Assembly (NCBI GenBank): GCA_012845835.1
Contig: JABAKD010000024.1
Coordinates: forward strand, 1,339,862-1,403,861
Direction: 5' to 3'
DNA from: Undaria pinnatifida
Taxonomy: Eukaryota > Sar > Phaeophyceae > Laminariales > Alariaceae
DNA length: 64,000 nucleotides
Positions 1 through 13,400 of the stretch are shown in pieces. How positions within the stretch are numbered: position 1 is the first letter of the stretch; each line of letters starts with the position of its first letter. The notes beneath the pieces were generated by a model, which saw only the letters and a list, made by a program, of their open reading frames with translations, ran no database searches and had not been told where the DNA came from. A program made the translations under genes and the position numbers.

Positions 1-483
1 GAGGCAGCCTGTTAAAGAGCAGCCTGGTACACCAGAAGGATCACTCCGCAAGCTTCCGCTTCTTCAAACAAAGGAAAAAAAAACATGAGTTGAGAAACAA
101 AGGCTGGTAGCCTTAGTTAACAATGATGATAAAACAACCTCCAACAACCAAAATGCGGTAAAGCCAGGCAAAAAATCGTCGGGTCACCTCGAGACCAGCG
201 GACAAGCGGGGCTGGAAAAGCGATCGCGCCACTGTCACGGTGACAGCAAAACAAAAATCAGATCAAAGCCAACCGACGAAAAAAAAAAGAAAAGAAACAT
301 TGGTCACTCTACCTCCCGCCCAACTGCGGGGCGCCCGAACGTCGACAGCGAGCGAAGTTCGACTTCGCGAGATGAGTTTTGCGAGAGTGTTCGAGAGTGG
401 TTTCGCAAGGGGACTTCACGAATGCCTACAGCAGCAGCACAGCATCAGCAACAACAGCAACAAGTCTGACCTCAGGACCTACT

Positions 484-664
484 AAAAAAGCCTCACCAGG
501 CGTAATAACGTGAGCGGGGTGTTAACTAAGCGTCAGCAGCACCCGGGGCTAGCCATGCCAGGGTCAAGGCAAAAAAAAGCCTCACCAGGCGTAATAACGT
601 GAGCAGGGTGTTAACTAAGGAGCGTCAGCAGCACCCGGGGCTAGCCATGCCAGGGGCAAGGCAA
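484..664. repeat. Tandem duplication near the 3' flank of the globin gene
   Basis: Two copies of an 85-90 bp unit starting AAAAAAGCCTCACCAGGCGT. The second has a 3-base insertion (GGAGCG) and a few substitutions. The rest of 1-1357 shows no supportable gene: it holds A-rich tracts, a poly-A at 903-922 and the dispersed element at 1090. Confidence 0.85.
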
Positions 665-1089
665 CACAACAGCAGTCACGTACGTCCTCGCAAAGACCAC
701 ACCGATAAAACGCAACGAAGTCACTGAAAGTGTTGGTCTACAGCTAAGACAGCTGCTGATTACAACCAAATCGGAAAGTTCCTCGAAAACTAGGAATTGC
801 ACAAGGAACAAACCTGTACCTATTTGCCGTCAACTTTGTGGCGATTTTTTCACAAACGTTTCACAGACAAGGGGGGGGAGGGGGGACTGGCAGTCCACCC
901 GTCAAAAAAAAAAAAAAAAAAAATGACTAAACCAGCAAAAGGCTCTAGCTAAAATACCTACCGGTATCAAAACATGCTGTAAAATAGCTGAGTCGGCCAG
1001 GATTTAAACTCAATTAGCTACAAAAAACATGCCAATTGGCTGAGCCTGGCCTTAGCTAAAGCATAGCCACGAAAACATGCCGAGGTATC

Positions 1090-1176
1090 TTAACCCCTAT
1101 AGAGCCCAAACCCCTCCCTATACTAATTCCTAGTAATTTTGTCCCCAAAAAGGGGTTTCAGCTGCAAAGGGGTTAA
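1090..1176 (+). repeat. Family A dispersed element (TTAACCCC inverted ends)
   Basis: An 87-bp copy bounded by TTAACCCCTATAG and CTGCAAAGGGGTTAA, which are imperfect inverted repeats. The core CCCTCCCTATACTAA and TTTGTCCCCAAAA recur at 3.8, 8.7-9.2, 24.6, 37.6-38.2, 42.6 and 47.0 kb. MITE-like in size and structure; no coding. Confidence 0.75.
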
Positions 1177-1357
1177 CCCTACTCTTGCTAAAATAGCCAC
1201 CAACATATGCAAGCTAGGGTAACACAGAAAAAATGACCCGATGCAAAACTTCAAGTAGTGTGTCCCCAAAAACGCGCATGCAGATCTATACGGGTAAACT
1301 ATAAATACGAATATGCTACATAGCTATAGCGGAATGAATACGATATTCGTAGGCCGG

Positions 1358-1471
1358 CTAGCTAGCCCTTGGTCCTCTCTTTGAAGCTGACTTCTTGACG
1401 AACTTGTCCGCCATTCGCACCACTTGGTACTCGCCCGTTTCTAGCTCTTCTAGCTCCAGGCTATAGCCCGC
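1358..1471 (-). CDS. Globin gene terminal exon 22 with stop
   Basis: Thirty-seven codons plus TAG stop at 1358-1360, phase 0 in, acceptor CTTTTTCCAG. It encodes AGYSLELEELETGEYQVVRM and a basic C-terminus ADKFVKKSASKRGPRAS. The phase match to exon 21 and the in-frame stop support it as the 3' end. Confidence 0.75.
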   Translation of the reverse strand, partial: AGYSLELEELETGEYQVVRMADKFVKKSASKRGPRAS

Positions 1472-4400
1472 CTGGAAAAAGCGAACAAGGCACGCGCAAA
1501 ACAACGACAAAAAGCACACCAATACAAAATATGTTAGATGTGAGACACAGCAGCATGCAAGATGCAGTAAGATTTTAGAAACAGTAGAGCCACAAGACGA
1601 AAGCTATAGAAAGTCTGATGCAATATGTAAGAAATGAGACACAACACCTGGTACACAAGATATCACAAGCAAGATACAAGATGCACGATATCAAATAGCA
1701 TTCTCCGCTTTAGAGGTTTTCCGGCTCCAGGATGTAGCCAGCGTAGCAGGTCCAATCAATGAGGGGGCGCAACACAAATCAAGGGGGCGTTAAAAAGCAC
1801 CGCGTAAATAAACGAAACCGAACACAAAACACAAAACACAAAAAAGACAAAAAAGACTAGAAAGCCGCCACAAAACAAATACGTATACTTTTCGGTGTAC
1901 CGAGTCCCCGGACGTGAGTGGGTGGGCGATTCCTTGTAAGTGGGTGGGTAAGTGGCGCGGGGGCGTGCCTTGGAGTTTTGCGGAATTTAGTCACTTGTTG
2001 TGCTCCGTTTTGCTTGTTTATTGTACCCAATAAGCAAAACATAAAATGTACCTGGTAGGATAGAGCAACACATGTTGTGAGATAGAGAGCACAACAGCAA
2101 CCACCATCACACAACACCACGCTGCCCACCCACCAACACCCACTCACCAACCTCCACAGACCGCGGCTGGTGAGCGTTGCTCCAAGACAAACACAAAAGG
2201 TAGGCAACACTAGGTGCAGCAGTACTGCAGGTAGGTAGCAGATCGAGTGCACGATACTCAGTACCGGTGTAAAACTCGAGACGCACTTACTTCCGTTAAG
2301 TGCCCAAAATCGTGATTTTTTGTTGTTCTGCACGTCTCTATTGCTGTAATAATACCCAGTACACCAAATTCAAGCCCGAAGATCCAAGCTCCAATATCCG
2401 ATACTCAGGATCCAATATCACGTAGTCAAGATCCATTATCTACGATTCAGTGCTCTTTATCCTGTATTGAATGCCAAGATCCAACATGACACCAACCGAG
2501 CCCAAGATCCAGCACCAGCCACACCATGTTCAAGATCCAAAAGACAAGATCCACGAGCCCTGATCCAAGACCCCGACACCCAACATACATAATCCAAGAT
2601 ACAACAAGCGACGTCATCACGACACCCCTCGCCACCCGCGCCTTGCCCCCAAACACCTCACCACCACCACCCACCTCCACGGAGCCAGGCTGGTGGACGG
2701 TGTTGTCGGCCTCAGCTTCCATATCCTCCAGCGGCTTGTGCACCCTCTTGGCGTCTCTGCTATCAACGGTCTCCATCCTATCCGTCTTCAGGGCTGTCAA
2801 AGCCACCCTGTCACACAAGGTCAAACACATCGGACAGGTCAGATACAGCCCACACAGGTCAGATACAGCACACAGGTCAGATACAAGCACACACGGGTCA
2901 GATACAGCACACACAGGTCAGATACAGCGCACACAGGTCTGATACAGCCACACAGGTCAGATACCGCACACAACAGGGAGAGAGCCCCGAAACCTCTCTC
3001 TACACTACACATAATAACTCCAAGTAAGTTGTCCCGAAAAAAAGGTGATCGCGACATTTTCTAGCGTCTGCGAGTAGAGTGAGAGAACAGAGTACAAGTA
3101 CGGTTACGCCGCACCCGTCCTGTACGACCCCTTGCACTCAAAGATATCAAGAGACGGCACTTTCACCCTTTGGCAGACGGCAATTTTCTAATAATTTACC
3201 TTGACTGACCCCAAAACTACTATTTTTAGTGTGGAACGGTCGGCTTGACACCCTTGACCACTGGACGCTTCCAGCCCTTGACTATCCGTCTCTTGACACA
3301 TTTGCTGGCGTTGTTGTACTTCCGACATCAATATTTACTTGTATCATCCCCCAATCAGCTTGCCCAATGCTGAAATTGGGCAATGCTGAAATCATCGGTT
3401 TTCATCGTCAATTTTTCCCTCTCCGCTCTCAAGTCCCAAAAAGCTTCGTAGCTACTACTGCTGTAGCACCAGGATTTCCAAGCGACAGCAGCACTAGTAC
3501 TATTAAGTCGGCGCACCTGCGACCTAAGGCTACACGCGGACGTTACATATAGACGCGTGGTAGTACATCGTTTTCGGCTTGTTCAATTTTGGTTTGCGTT
3601 CCGCATGGGCAATTTCCTAAGAGTTTACTCCTTCGTTCTCCCTCTCGGTTTATGAATTTCTGACGCCTACAGTAAGCAGCCCGATCTACATGAAAAACAT
3701 GGAGCACATTTTCCAATAACACGCAGCTTGCAAAGTTGAGTATCAACCATTCAATCGGTAGTACTCACAGTTGGCGTTTTTCAATTTTTATAAAATAGTA
3801 AATTCCTGTAAGATTCGTAAACCCCTTTAGACCCCCCAAACCCCTCCCTATCCTGAACCCAAGTAATTTTGCGCCCGAAAACTGGTTTCCAGTTGCAAAA
3901 AGGTCAAGAAAAACATGTCCAGATTCTATTTTCTAGTAGAGCATAGAGCCCCTCTTTTAGAAGCAAATATTCTGTATCGATTCACCTGCACTCTCTTGCA
4001 ACAGCACCGTCGGGATCTTGCAGATGGCAATGGAACGCCAGCTTCGCCTCAGAGTACAGGCTGCTTCCAGGGTTTCTCGACTTTTCCTGTAGCGTTTTTG
4101 TCGTTGGGAGGGCGGGGGAGGGGTTGTTTGTTAGCGGGGGTGGCGGGGGGGGGGGGGGGGGGGGGGTCTGCCGAAACAAGCATGTAAAAAGGTGCAAATT
4201 AGGCACACGGCTGTAAAAAAGGCCGGGCCAAAAAACAACAGAGGGAAAGAGAACGCCCTGCCATCAGTCATGCATGGCCACTCCGACCAACTTGCTGGTA
4301 TGCTGAGGCGAGGAACAGAGGCGTCATCTGCCAACAAAAGAAAAACGACGCCGAAAACCGACAACGAGAAACGAAGACAGACACGACCGAACTCACTGAT

Positions 4401-7400
4401 TGGCCTTGCACACACACTGTTGGATGGATGGAGAGATGATGGATGCATGGAGGGGAAGGGAGAGGCGAGGACGGCCAGCAAAAAAGCGCACCAAAAAAAA
4501 CAGTTTCATCGTTCCACACCTTCATCCTTCGATTACCAGGACTACAATGAATTTTATACCGGCACTAGAACGCGTGCGGGGATTTTGCAGGACTTTTCGC
4601 AGGACAGTAGAGAGCCTTAAAACCGCGTTATCTGACCTGTGCGATTTTTTAAGCCTCCCCACCCGACATCCAAAGCCTCCACACCCGACACGCGAGTCGG
4701 GCCATGACCCGTGACCGGCCCTTAAACTTTCATGGAATTTCGCTTCGTGGTGCTAGCGCAATATTTCGACGTCTCACCTCTGCCAGCAGGAGATAGTAGT
4801 GCACGAGTCTTACGAAAGCTTCCCTCGTGGAAGCGTGTCGGAGCACCTGCGGCTCGTCTTCGTTGAAGGGGCTGACCTCTAGAGGCCGGTGCACCAGTAG
4901 CTCCACCCCCTCGGTCACCACTCGCTCCACCTCCGCTATCTGCAACAACCAAAAACAAAAACGGGCCAACATGTTCAAGGCCTTGCCCATGTCCACTAAC
5001 CGCAACAATGAAACGAACAGTGACTCCTTTTCTATTTTTTCAGGTTTGATCCACCCTGTCAACTACGGTTATAAAACATACCAGGTAAAAACAACGTCAA
5101 CGTCAACGTCAACGTCAACGTCAACGTCAACGTCAACGTCAACAACAACAACGACAACGCCAACGCCAACGCCAACGCCAACAACAGCGCCAACGCCAAC
5201 AACAACGCCAACGCCAACGCCAACAACGCCAACAACGCCAAAAAACGTCAACAACGCCAACAACAACAACAACCCCAACGACGACAACAACACCAGAAAT
5301 GCAGACAGACACACCCCCTACCCCCGCTGCCCCTCCCTCACCTGTGCCGCCGGCAAAAACAAGCCGCAATCCAATATGAAAACCGCCAAGCACTCCACGC
5401 CAGCCCAGATGGTGTCCTCGTGCAGCCGCTCTCCGTGCCCATTGTTGAGGGGCGTCCTCAAGTTGAAGCAGAGCTGCGCTGGCGCGGTCTTGCTATTTCT
5501 GTTCGTTTTGGTTTTCGTTTTTATCCGGGGGGCAGGGGGGGGGGGGAAGGGGGGAATACTTCGCTTTTCTTGTTTCTTGAAATTTGATGTTTTCGCATTT
5601 TCGATTATAAATATTTCGATGGTGTTCCAGCGGCCACGAAATATTGCCCAGCGGCCACGAAATATTGCCCAGCGGCCACGAAATTTTGTCCAGCGGCCAC
5701 GAAATATTGGCAGGCACAGTTTACAGCACCAACGACGCGCAAACGGTTCAAGGGTGGGCAGGCGGGAGGCTAGATGGCGGTCTTGAGTCCTGTAGACCAG
5801 ACCACCGGCATCACTAATAGCAGAGCAGTCAGTCCTTCGGGTGCGCTTCGAGGAGCCACCGCATTCTGAAGCAGCAGGCAGCAGCAGCGTACTGGTAATA
5901 GCTAAAAATAACGGTCGTTTCAACCACATACAACATAAAAAACACGTTTGTGCTTACGCAGCCTCCTTCTTACACCAGAGATACACGATACTGAGAATAC
6001 ATCAGGTATTCCAAGTGACTCCCAGCATGTCCTTCCCCCCCCCCCCTCCCCCCCCCGCTCCGTCTCGAAAGGGACGCGTGGTCAATGGTCAAATAACTAC
6101 GGCAAGCGAAAACAAAATGAATACCCCCTCCTCCCCCTGCCCCCCCCCCCCCCCCCCCCCGCCTTCCTATTACCCCTTCCCCCCACCCCAACCCACCCCT
6201 CTTCCCCCTCATCTCCCCCCATCTCACCGGCTGTCCGCAGAAGACTCCCTCTTGGTGTTGAGAGGGTGCAAGTTCGCGCGACTGCCCAGCGCTAACATTG
6301 CCTCGTTGAACAGCAGGGGCAGCATCGACGCCCCTAGGCCTGCCGCAGCTCTCTCTGGGTCTACATATCGAATCACCACCGCCATCGACCGGTATCCCGC
6401 GAATCTCACACCGCATTGAACAGGCATCTGCGACGCAAAGTGAGAGGGGAGGGAAATCGTGGGGTTGGAGGAGGTGGGGCTCATCGTCATCCATGGCCGT
6501 AACTTCAAGAGCACCCTCTCACCTTACAATGCCAGTACGGAGCAATAGGGCGGCGAAGGGTGACTGAAGACAGCACAATAGGGGTCCTCCAATAAGGCGG
6601 TCTGAGCAAGGCGACTTGCTCCAAGGAGGCGGTTGTTATCCCGACACAAGGCGATCTTACTGCTCTGGCAGACCGCCGCCTTCCTGGGGGACCCCTACTG
6701 TATACTGTATACTGTATACTGCATACTGCATACCGTATACTTCATAGTGCATACTGTATACTTCACACCGCATACTGTATACTGTATACTGCACACTGCA
6801 TACTGCATACTGCATACTTTATACCAGGTACTTTGTACTGTATTGCTATCGAAAAGAACTCGCGGAGCGGAGCAGGATAATTGTAACTATCGAGCAACAA
6901 TGGCCGCCTTGTTGGGGGTTGCCGCCTTTTTCATTCCGACTTGAGAGCGCATTTCACTGTTCCCTAGTCGCGCCAGGCGATTTTGCCCGCCTTGTATCGG
7001 GATACCGCCTTACTCACGCCGCCTTACTGGGAGACCCCCACTGGAAGTGTCGTCAAGTTGTATGCGTTGGTAAATTTGGGAAGGGGTTGGGGCAGGGGTG
7101 TGCACCAATCATTTTCGAGGCTCGTAACCTGAGGAACCCTGGCAGCTTTCAACCGAACCCCCATCTGAACCCGATAAACCATCGCATGGCCTAGACATTT
7201 AGTGAATCAAAATGTACTTGCGCGACTGCCTGACCAATGCACCGGAAACCCACCTCCCGTTCCGCCTCCATCGCTCGCTCCAACTTGGAGCAAAAAAAAC
7301 TGTATACCAGGGGTTCGTTAGATGCCACTCCGCCGCAGTCTATCACCCCGGGTGATACAACAAGCGAAAACCAAACACATTAACCCCGCGGTAAAAGAAC

Positions 7401-10400
7401 GAAACCCAAAATAACTTCCGGTACCACCCGGTAATTATCACCCGGGGTGGTTAATCAGGCCAAAAACGGTACCCGGTAAATGTTTATCGATAGCGATTCC
7501 GGCCAAAACCACACCTGAGCGACGGCCTGGTTACAATGCAATGGCACCCCACCTCCTCATGGCTCGCTCCAACTTAGAGCCGGCCACAACAGTCTCTAGC
7601 GACGTAATGGCACACCACCCCGTGTGATAACAAAACTGAAACTCGAGTACAACAAGCCTTTTACCACCGGGTTTGTCATATACCACCCCAGGTGATAAAA
7701 TAAAGCGAAACCCAAAACACATTTATCACCCACGGTGGTTTATCCGGCCAAAAACAGCACCAGGGTACCAGGTAAACGTTTAGCGACAGCGATCCCGCCG
7801 AAAAACACACCTGGGCGACCGCCTGGCCAATGCACTGACACACCACCTCCTGCTCTTCCTCAATGGCCCGCTCCAACTTAGAGCTGGCCACAAGAGCCTC
7901 TAGCAATGTGACCGCTGAAGGGAGAAGAAGGCCGGAGACCCTAGCAGCCAACTCCGGGGAAAGCGCCCCGGCTGGAGGCTGTTTCTTGGTGTCTGTATTT
8001 CTGTGGGAGGAGTTGTCGCGGTTGCCGTCCTTGTTGGGGGGCTTCGCTCTTCCTTCTTCCAGCATGTCCAACGCCTGGGGGTGGCGGCAGGGTTGGGGGT
8101 GGCGGTGAGGGTGGTGTTGGTGTCGGTGTTGGTGTTGGTGTCGGTGGCAGTGCGGGTGGTGTTGGCGTTGGTATTGGTGAAACTATATATAGTGTTAGTG
8201 TTAGTGTTAGTGTTAGTGTTAGTGGTGGTGGTGGTTGGTGGTGGTGGTGGTGGGTGGTGGTGGTGGGTGGTGGTGTCGGTGGCGTTAATGGGCCAAAACG
8301 GTAGTGTTTTTGTTGGTGTCAATAACTCACAAAATGGTGAAAGCCATACTTTTCGTGGTGCTAGTGGCGGAGGCCGCTGCTGTTGCTGCTGCTGCTGCTG
8401 CAACGCCGTACGTGCTACCTCGGAATCAAAAAGCAAAGCAAAACAAGACAAACAAAACGTATCATACCTGGTCGCCCATCCTCAGCACCCTCTGAACGAG
8501 CGAGATCGACAGGGACACCAGGAACGGTATCTGGAACGGGGGCTCTCCATTCTCCTCCTCCGATGCTTGGTCAGCTCCATCCTCCGGTAACTGCATGATC
8601 GACCATCCACGCACGGTAGGGAAAAAGCAGTTTTTACCGGAAACGTTTCTGAATGGCGGGGCTCCTTGACACCTTTTCAGCTGGAAACCCATTTTTGGGG
8701 ACAAAATTACTTGAAGTTAGTATAGGAAGGGATTTTGGGGCTCGTAAGGGGCAAAATTGGGGTATTGGCTTAGGGGGTGGTCTTAATGACTTTTCAACTG
8801 GACACCCATGTTTTTTACAAATTTACTTGAAGTTAGTATAGGGAAAGACTTGGGGCCGCTTAAGGGGTTGAATGGGATATTGGCTTATCACCGGGTGTCT
8901 TGACGCCTTCACTACTGGAAATGCTTTTTGTGGACAAATTTACTCGAATTTAGTATGGGGAGGGACTTGGGGGCTTCAAAGGGGTTTAAACGGGGTACAT
9001 CACTACTAGTAGCTGTAGTAAATGATGAAGTATACCAGGTACGACGTAAGAGCATAGCAAAGGTAAGACCACCCAAAATTGGCTTATCACCGAGTGTCTA
9101 AACGCCTTCGCTACTGGAAATCCTTCTTGGGGACAAATTTACTTGAATTTAGTATACGGAGGGATTTGGGAGCTCTTAAAGGGGTTAATAACCCCAAATC
9201 GCCCCAATTGCATATCGCTCTTATGTCCGGAAATACAAGCAAAAAACACATTTCAATACTTCGGTCCGAAAAATTCCTCATATTTACGGATACACAGTTA
9301 GTGGTACTCGTTGAGCGGTATGATTACTTGCATGTATAGGCCATGGGATTGATTGTCTCAGTACGAGGAGCATACCACATTTTCGACAACATGGTTGACG
9401 CACACTGTGTACGAGAGGAAGGGGGTTTCACCGTGTACAATGGTTGATTGGTCGCGGTTTCATTGGGTTAGGGTTAGGGTGTATATATAGTTTAAAGAGT
9501 ATGTCAACCATGTTATCGAAAAAGCGGTAAGGTACCCTCGATTGCTCATCGGTTTGCACATTCAGTTAACTCCTAAAAATAAAAAAATGGGCGAGGTGTA
9601 CCAACCATTAGAGATTTTTACCAAGCCAACAATCTTGTAGGGAAAAGAACAATGGTTGGTGCGCCTCTAGTGTGGCATGGGCCTGCCACAGCTGCCATCA
9701 TACAGAGAGAGGGAGGGCGGCAAAAATATGATGAGCGGCATAATGAGCAACAACGGGCGCCAAAAAAAAAGCGTAAGACGAAAAAAAGATTGTAATATAT
9801 ATATATATTTCGTTTTTTATATACAAGTATATATGCCGTTTCCCCGACTCCTAAAAATACTGAACCAATTCGTCATCGGCCATCGCGTTTGACAACACAC
9901 AAGCAAGGGTGGCAGGCAAGGAAACGGCATATGAGCAAAAACGGGCGAAAAAAAACATATTTGAACCAACCCCGATACCAAATTCAAAGCCAACACCAAC
10001 ACAATCCACACACAAGCAAAAGAAAAACAGACCCCAAACACACACACAAAAAAAAGACAAACCACAAAACCAACACCAAACTCCATCCCCCGCCAACTTA
10101 AAGCCAATCCCCACCTCGGCATCCTGCGACTTCGGCGGCGACGCCGTGACAAGCGTGGCGAGCAGCTTGCACAAAGCCGGGAACCGCCTCCCCACCGCTA
10201 GGACCTGCGCTTCCGCATCCCCTCTCGGGAAGGTGTCTTGGATGGGAGGCAGCAACGGGTGGTCTCCCATGATAGACTCCACCTGGGACGATGGGATCTG
10301 CAGTGGGGGCGGAGGATGGGGGGGTTGATTCGTCGGTAATGATAAAGAAGGAGGGAAAGAGGAGGGGGGGGGGGGGGGGGTCCGGGGGCAAGCAAAACAA

Positions 10401-13400
10401 GGTACAACAACCGCCCACCCAGCTGCATCAAACCCCGCACGATGCCATGATGTGTGCCATGCGAAAACCATAAGATACAGACACCACACACAGGTATTGC
10501 AAAATCCGAGCCACAACTAATGTTGAGGCCCACGATCACAACAAAAACGCACAGACCACCACCAGCACATGGAGGCGGGATAGAGGAGGGGAGGTGGGTA
10601 AACCGTGGCGAATTAAAAAGGTATCACAACCACCACTCCAGCGGCATCAAACGCCGCACAATACCACGATGTGCCCCGCGCGAAAACTACAAGATACACA
10701 CACCATATACGGGCTTTACAAAACCTAAGCCAAACAAATATAGAGGTCGGCGATCACAACAAAAACGCCCGGCCCACCACCAGCTCATGCTCACCTGCCC
10801 CACAGTCTCGTCTGGCCAAGCGTCGTGCAAGAGGTTATGCGCCTCGAGGGAAACCTTGATCGCCACGTTGGCCCACTTCAACGAGTCCTTGCCGCAAAGC
10901 GATAACTGAGAAAACACACACACGCCGTCCGGATCATGGAAACCCCCCAAGCGCGGGATGCAAGTAGAGGAAATGGGGTCAAGAAAAAATACACCAATAA
11001 CAATGTATGACAAAGGGGAAACAAGGTTGCCACAAGCACGGAAGCGGGTAACTTATGCTGCCATGATCTCCAAACACCAATCACGAAGGGTCCATTGCCG
11101 ATCACGAATGACCCATCACAACATCGAAATCACAAAATCACATGGAAATACCCACACAATCAGCATTAAAATCACCACAAAACACTCATGAGCAAACCCA
11201 AAAATAATAAGTAACAAATCCAAAATCCAAAATGAGCACAGCAGTATGATACCAACATGAACATCCACGAAAAAAAAAATTACCTTGCCAAGCACCGCGG
11301 CGGCTTTTTCTCTCAACACCTCCTCCCCTGCGTCGAGAAGCGGCGCAACCACCTTCTGCACGCGGGTCGACTGAGGTGGTCGAAACAACGCCCGAAGCAC
11401 TGTCAAAAACCTGCCAGCAGCACCAGCACCAGTCGCAGCAGCCACAGGGAGGGAGGGAGGAAGGGAGGGAGGAAGGGAGGGAGGGAGGGAGGGAGGGAGG
11501 GAGGGAGGGAGGGGGCGGGGGAGGGAAGGAGGGTCGGGAGAGGCGGAAGGATATTGATGATGAGGAGGATTTCCCATACCAAATATTGAAAATCCTCGAA
11601 ATTTAGCTCATTGTCACCGAACTCGAGTGCAACCATTTAGTAAGTACGGCGGTCGTGGGATTAGTTCATGGAGAACAAACACGGCACCCTCGTACAATAC
11701 ACGAAAACAAGGAGAAGCGACGTGCGGCTTCCGTCCCGTGCTAGAAGCCCCAACCAGAACGGCCGGACAAGTCCACCGTCACGCCAATACAACCCTGCCA
11801 TCCGACATCCAAATACACCAACGCCAACGCCAACCGAACAACGTAACAATCTCGATCCCACCTACGCAAGCAATCCAGCCAAACAACTAACCCACCAACT
11901 CCAACAACTCCATCACACCAACCAATGCAACCAACAACCCACCGATCCAATCAACGGACCAACCAACGGACCAACCAACAACGCCAACCAACGGACCAAC
12001 CAACCGAACCAACTAACGCAAAGAAGCCAACAAGCAACTAACAAACCCGTCAACCTGCTAACAAATAAACAAAAACAAAAAAAACATGCCAACAACCATA
12101 CAACCCAAAGCAACCCAACAAACCCAGATCAACACCACAACTCAAACCAGCCTCACCCGACCCGACCCAACCCAACCCAACCCAACCCAACCCAACCCAA
12201 CCCAACCCAACCCAACCCAACCCAACCCAACCCAACCCAACCCAAACTAACCCAACCCAAAGAAATCAAGCCACTCAACCAACCATTAACAACACGCCAA
12301 CCAACAAAAAAAAAAGCCACCCACTATAACCCAAAAAACCCAAACCAACAAAGATCAACTCAAACCAACCCAACCAAGCCAATTCAAGCTGCCTAACGAA
12401 CCAACTAATCCACCAACCCACAAACAAAAACAAAACAAGCCCAAAAACATTTCATATATACCCAAACTGATCCAACAAACCCAAATCAACCCAAATCTAC
12501 CCAACTACCCAACCCAAACAACCCCAAGCAACCAAACCAAACAACAAAATTCCATCCAACCCAAACGTCCCTCACAAAACACCCACCCCGCCATCACACA
12601 CCTGTTCATCGTCTCCAACACAGCGACCTTCAGCAAGTACTGGTGATGCTGCTGATAGTAATGCAACACCACCACCTCCCCCCCTAAATCTTTCCCAGCT
12701 GCCCCAGCCCCACCCTCCTCCCCTGCCGACACGCCTCCACTACCGCCCCCCTCCCCGTCAAACGTGCGCCCTCCTGATCCCCTTGAAAACCCTCGGTTGG
12801 CGTTTTCGGTAGAGGTGGAGGAGGGGTCTTCTGCTGGGGGACGAATACCCGCCGGGCTCTTGAGGCAGTCGAGCATGAGGGGTACTAGGTGCGCTAGAAG
12901 TTCCTTGAAAGCTCTTCGTCGGATCTGTTACAGGTATTGATTCCATAAGGGTCGATTCGAGAAGGATTGTAGTCAACATTACGTTACACCCAAGGTTCGC
13001 ATAGAACCGAAACCATAGATGTGCGAAACATACACGAAGCATACACACATATCTACTACCCCCCCGCCCGCCCGTCCTCGTTTCCTCCCTCCCTCCACAA
13101 TAATCAAACCCACATAACATAAGCACCAACGTTCCAATTTCGCGTGAAGCGAACGAAGGCTTTTACCGCAACCTCCTCCCCCCTATCCCCTCCCTCCCTC
13201 ACCCCCCCCCCTCTGCTTCCTTCGATATAGAACAACCTCCCGTCCTACCTTCTTTCTCCCCCATTCCCTCTTCCCTCCCACCCGCCCGCCCTCCACCCCT
13301 CACTCGCCCCCGCCCATGCTTCGCGCTTACCTTCGAAGACCGCTTGTCCTTAGATCGCTCGCTAAGCACGCTCTGAACGAAGGTCTGCGCGACATCAAGC

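Noticed and set aside
2140-2230. Possible extra exon between globin gene exons 21 and 22
   Set aside because: Its acceptor would need phase 1, but exon 21 ends in phase 0 and already joins exon 22 in frame.
11668-12396. 242-residue Asn/Pro/Thr-rich frame on the plus strand
   Set aside because: Repeat-driven (CCAAC, CCCAA) and antisense to the globin gene intron; no splice or start context.
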